The notes below the pieces were generated by a model. It did not search any database. It was not told the DNA's origin and saw only the letters and a program-made list of their open reading frames with translations. Below, one piece after another: positions 61,561 to 64,000 of a stretch of 64,000 bases of DNA (the first letter of the stretch is position 1; the number at the start of each line of letters is the position of its first letter). The translations under genes were made by a program, and so were the position numbers. This stretch comes from Haloactinospora alba (GTDB taxonomy: Bacteria > Actinomycetota > Actinomycetes > Streptosporangiales > Streptosporangiaceae): contig NZ_VFQC01000001.1 of the NCBI RefSeq assembly GCF_006717075.1, positions 2,713,501 through 2,777,500 on the forward strand. The letters are read 5' to 3'.

Positions 61561-63348
61561 GTGTCCCTCGTCTACCGCAGCATCGCCGCCGCCCCGCAGG
61601 GGCACGACGTCATCGCCTCGACGTCGGCTGTCCTCTCCTCGTGGCTGAGCCGGCGCGGCACGGCGGGGGCACGCGTGGACTTCTCCCGTTCGGGAGCCTA
61701 CGAGCTGAGCGGCCGCTCCCGGGCGACCGTGCTCCGGCACGACAACGGCGACGAGAAGGTCACGTTCCTGCGGCTCATCACCGAGTCCGACAAACCCGAA
61801 GGGGTGTGGCGCACCTCGGTCACCGCCGTGTCCGACCCGGGACGGCTCTCCGCCCCCCACCTCTGGGTGGACATGACAGCCGATCCCCGGGCGGAGCTGT
61901 CCGGCGCGGGCAGTGACCGCTTCGACGTCGCCGCTCCGGACGCGGTGCGGATGCTGCTCGAGGCGGTTCCCGCCTTCGACGGCGACCATCCGCTACCGGC
62001 GGAGCCCCGGATCGTGCGCGGCAGCGACCCCGCGGCCGTTCCGGAACTGCTCGCGGCGATCGGCGACCCGCGCCGCCGGCTGGCCGTCGTGGTCAGCGGC
62101 ACCCCCGCCGACATGACCGTCGCCGGATGGCGCGACACGATGGCCGGTGCGCTCAGCCGCTCGACCGGCATGTGCGCGGGTTTCGTATTGGACCGGGCCG
62201 CGCAGGCGCAGGTGGACGCGGCGCTGCCGCACGGTTTCGACGTCCCGCGCGGCGGCGTGCGCACCTTCCTTCCCGGAGTGGAGCTCCGGAAGAGCTCCGA
62301 CCAGCTGCGCCACCCCAGGATGAGCGCGCACACCCTGGACGACGCCCGCGAGGGCGGCCGGGTGCGTTCCTGGGTCGGGTTGGCGCTGTCCCGCTCCGTC
62401 CGGCACAACGCGGTGGACTCCCCCCTCCCACCGGAGCTGCGGGACGTTGACACCCTCCTCAACGAGGAGGAGATCGACGCGTTCGTCCACGGGGACACTC
62501 CCGGCTCCGCCGCGCGTCCCGCCCCGGTGACCCCGCCCGCCGCCGACCCGCAGACCGCGGAGACGATCGAGCTGCTGCGGCAGAGCCTCGCCGACCGGAC
62601 CGTGGAGTCCCGACGCCTCAACGCCGAGGCGAAACGCCTGAGCACCCACAACGCGGAACAGGCCACCGAGCGGGAGCGGCTGGCCGCCGAGCTCTCCGAG
62701 GTGACCGGGGAGCTCGACACGGCACGCGAGGAGCTGCACGCGCTTCGGCACGAACTCTCCTGGCTGCGGTCCCGCCTCCAGGAGGAGGGGATGTACCGGC
62801 TGGCGCGGGAAACACCCCCGCCCGAGGGCGCGCTGCGACCGCCGCGGACGGTGGAGGAGCTCCTGGAACGCATCACCGACGGTTCCGGCTTCCCGCACCT
62901 GTTCTTCACCATCACCGACCACGACACGGTCCGCGAGCTCACCGGGCACCGCAAGGAGAACCTGTGGGTGGCCCGCGCGTGGGAGGCTCTGCTGGCGCTG
63001 GACGACTACGCGCGCTACCAGCTGGACCATCCCGGCAACGGCCTCAGCCTGCACGACTACCTGCGGGAACCACCGGACGGCTACCGGGCCGTTCCGGTGC
63101 GACGGTTCGCCTCCCGGGAGAGCGACCACGTCCGCACCCGGGACAAGCTCAGCGGGAAGCGGGTGTTCCCCGTTCCCCGCGAGGTCGACCCCAGCGGCGA
63201 GGTCCCCATGTTCGCCCACATCAAGCTGGACACCGAGTACGGCGTCTGCCCCCGGCTGTACTTCTACCCGCACCTGGGGCCGCGCACCACCAACCGCGTC
63301 TACGTCGGCTACCTCGGACGGCACCTGCCCGTACAGCGCACCAACTGA
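61561..63348 (+). CDS. Hypothetical protein with central coiled coil
   Basis: A 595-residue protein starting at GTG, with GAGAGCAGGA just upstream. The first ~300 residues are mixed alpha/beta with no recognised domain (start SLVYRSIAAAPQGHDVIAST). Residues ~332-410 are a heptad-rich coiled coil (TVESRRLNAEAKRLSTHNAE, ELDTAREELHALRHELSWL). The last ~170 residues form another folded domain (VEELLERITDGSGFPHLFFT, FAHIKLDTEYGVCPRLYFYP). That C-terminal part resembles domains in some bacterial defence proteins, but I cannot name a family. It precedes a co-directional gene by 85 bp. Confidence 0.65.
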   Translation: MSLVYRSIAAAPQGHDVIASTSAVLSSWLSRRGTAGARVDFSRSGAYELSGRSRATVLRHDNGDEKVTFLRLITESDKPEGVWRTSVTAVSDPGRLSAPHLWVDMTADPRAELSGAGSDRFDVAAPDAVRMLLEAVPAFDGDHPLPAEPRIVRGSDPAAVPELLAAIGDPRRRLAVVVSGTPADMTVAGWRDTMAGALSRSTGMCAGFVLDRAAQAQVDAALPHGFDVPRGGVRTFLPGVELRKSSDQLRHPRMSAHTLDDAREGGRVRSWVGLALSRSVRHNAVDSPLPPELRDVDTLLNEEEIDAFVHGDTPGSAARPAPVTPPAADPQTAETIELLRQSLADRTVESRRLNAEAKRLSTHNAEQATERERLAAELSEVTGELDTAREELHALRHELSWLRSRLQEEGMYRLARETPPPEGALRPPRTVEELLERITDGSGFPHLFFTITDHDTVRELTGHRKENLWVARAWEALLALDDYARYQLDHPGNGLSLHDYLREPPDGYRAVPVRRFASRESDHVRTRDKLSGKRVFPVPREVDPSGEVPMFAHIKLDTEYGVCPRLYFYPHLGPRTTNRVYVGYLGRHLPVQRTN

Positions 63349-63433
63349 CCGCGGCGGCGAGTCCCCGGACCGCGCGGCAGCGGAGGAACGAGCGGCCGCT
63401 CCCGCCCCCGCCGAGCGCCTATCCTGGAAGCCG

Positions 63434-64000
63434 ATGGACACGGACACTCCGGCTCCCGCCGAGCCCGGCACGGTTCTGGAGCACCACTCGTGGCAGGAGC
63501 GGGAAGCCCACCACCACGAACGCGTGGACGCCCTGCTCGCCGGGCACCTGCACCGGCGCGAACGCGGCATCGCCCACCCGGTCGAGGACTTCCTGTTCAC
63601 CTACTACAGCCACAAACCCGCCCACCTGCGCCGCTGGCACCCCGGCCCGGGGGTGGTCCTGCTCGGCGACACCGCGCAGCAGCGCTTCCCCGGGCGCTGG
63701 TACACCACGACCACGGTCGACGACCCCGCGACCGGTGAACCCGCGACCGGTGCCACCCTGGACGTCGACGCGTTCCTCGCCGCCCGCGGCTCCACCGTGG
63801 ACTTCGTCGTCTCCCTCCTGGACGCGGTCGCCTCCCGTCCGCCCCACCTGGGGTGTTTCGGACTGCACGAGTGGGCGATGGTCTACAGGCTCGACCCGGA
63901 GCAGCTCCGGCACTCCCACGTCCCCCTCCGGCTCGGCTCGCAGGGCACCGACCAGGTCGTGGAGTCGCACCGGATCCGCTGCTCGCACTACGACGCGTTC
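63434..64000 (+). CDS. Putative 3-methyladenine DNA glycosylase-like protein, runs off the window
   Basis: The frame opens at ATG 63434 (MDTDTPAPAEPGTVLEHHSW) and remains open to the end. The sequence (QEREAHHHERVDALLAGHLH, PVEDFLFTYYSHKPAHLRRWHPG, LGCFGLHEWAMVYRL) resembles actinobacterial proteins annotated '3-methyladenine DNA glycosylase', a name that comes from database use and not from the classical AlkA/Tag/MPG motifs, none of which is visible here. The C terminus is outside the window. Confidence 0.6.
   Translation, partial: MDTDTPAPAEPGTVLEHHSWQEREAHHHERVDALLAGHLHRRERGIAHPVEDFLFTYYSHKPAHLRRWHPGPGVVLLGDTAQQRFPGRWYTTTTVDDPATGEPATGATLDVDAFLAARGSTVDFVVSLLDAVASRPPHLGCFGLHEWAMVYRLDPEQLRHSHVPLRLGSQGTDQVVESHRIRCSHYDAF

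Noticed and set aside
59851-61989. 712-codon minus-strand frame over dacB
   Set aside because: Antisense shadow; the plus strand has SxxK, SxN and KTG motifs.

Overview
The window is high-GC actinobacterial chromosome. The synteny block ddl-gpsA-plsC-cofC-hup-leuDC-ndgR, CofC (coenzyme F420 synthesis), XRE/DUF397 gene pairs and DUF3152 proteins suggest a Streptosporangiales member, probably Nocardiopsaceae. This assignment rests on gene content only; no 16S gene is present.

Layout. (1) Positions 1-18,400 are an accessory, transfer-prone region. It opens with a frame-broken polymorphic toxin (restriction-endonuclease-fold C terminus) and its Imm49 immunity gene. A GntR/membrane-protein pair, a phosphoribosyltransferase joined to a phage tape-measure remnant, and an AT-richer GmrSD-like DUF262 gene follow. 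Then come a decayed ISAs1-type element, small secreted proteins including a DUF4258/DUF2283 toxin-immunity-like pair, and a lanthipeptide dehydratase (lanB) gene split by an IS pile-up: an IS5-type and an IS481-type element share one CTAG target, and an IS3 element is nested in the IS481 transposase. The region closes with a WhiJ/AbaA-like regulatory set (anti-sigma-type ATPase, XRE regulator, DUF397 protein) around a perfect 12-bp inverted repeat. (2) Positions 18,600-27,300 carry a UvrD-like helicase with a RelE/ParE-like N terminus, convergent with a second GmrSD-like gene. An SdpI-like membrane protein, an Rv2629-type ribosome hibernation factor, a DUF2267 protein and an intact ISAs1-family element with a 9-bp target duplication follow. 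(3) Positions 27,300-35,900 are core metabolism: CysZ/EI24-like membrane protein, D-Ala-D-Ala ligase, glycerol-3-phosphate dehydrogenase, acyltransferase, CofC, HU, LeuD, LeuC and the divergent IclR regulator NdgR. (4) Positions 35,900-49,600 hold a MacB/FtsX-type ABC exporter with a frameshifted ATPase, a sugar dehydrogenase lipoprotein, and a probable catabolic or oxidative operon: M24 peptidase-like protein, EphD-like hydrolase/SDR fusion, ferritin-like metal hydrolase, FMN/2Fe-2S reductase and TetR regulator. A GDSL esterase, a frameshifted redoxin with its divergent MerR regulator, and an AhpD-like protein complete it. (5) Positions 49,700-64,000 carry two tRNA-Glu genes and one tRNA-Gln gene beside gltX, a FAH-family hydrolase, a DUF3152 metalloprotease-like protein, a Tat-exported Rieske protein, cimA with an isoleucine-codon leader attenuator, a GltS symporter, an aldehyde dehydrogenase, a PBP4-type carboxypeptidase, a coiled-coil protein of unknown function and the start of a further gene.

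How the genes work together. CimA makes citramalate for isoleucine, and LeuC/LeuD can act in both the leucine and citramalate routes. Separate controls fit these roles: NdgR beside leuCD and an Ile-codon attenuator before cimA. Ddl and PBP4 make and trim peptidoglycan peptides; GpsA and PlsC feed phospholipid synthesis. The left third looks like a defence/conflict region that has been eroded by insertion sequences.

Caveat: several otherwise good genes are broken by single-base or short-tandem-repeat indels (near 950, 5,540, 9,100, 38,684 and 48,073). Some of these may be sequencing errors rather than real mutations.
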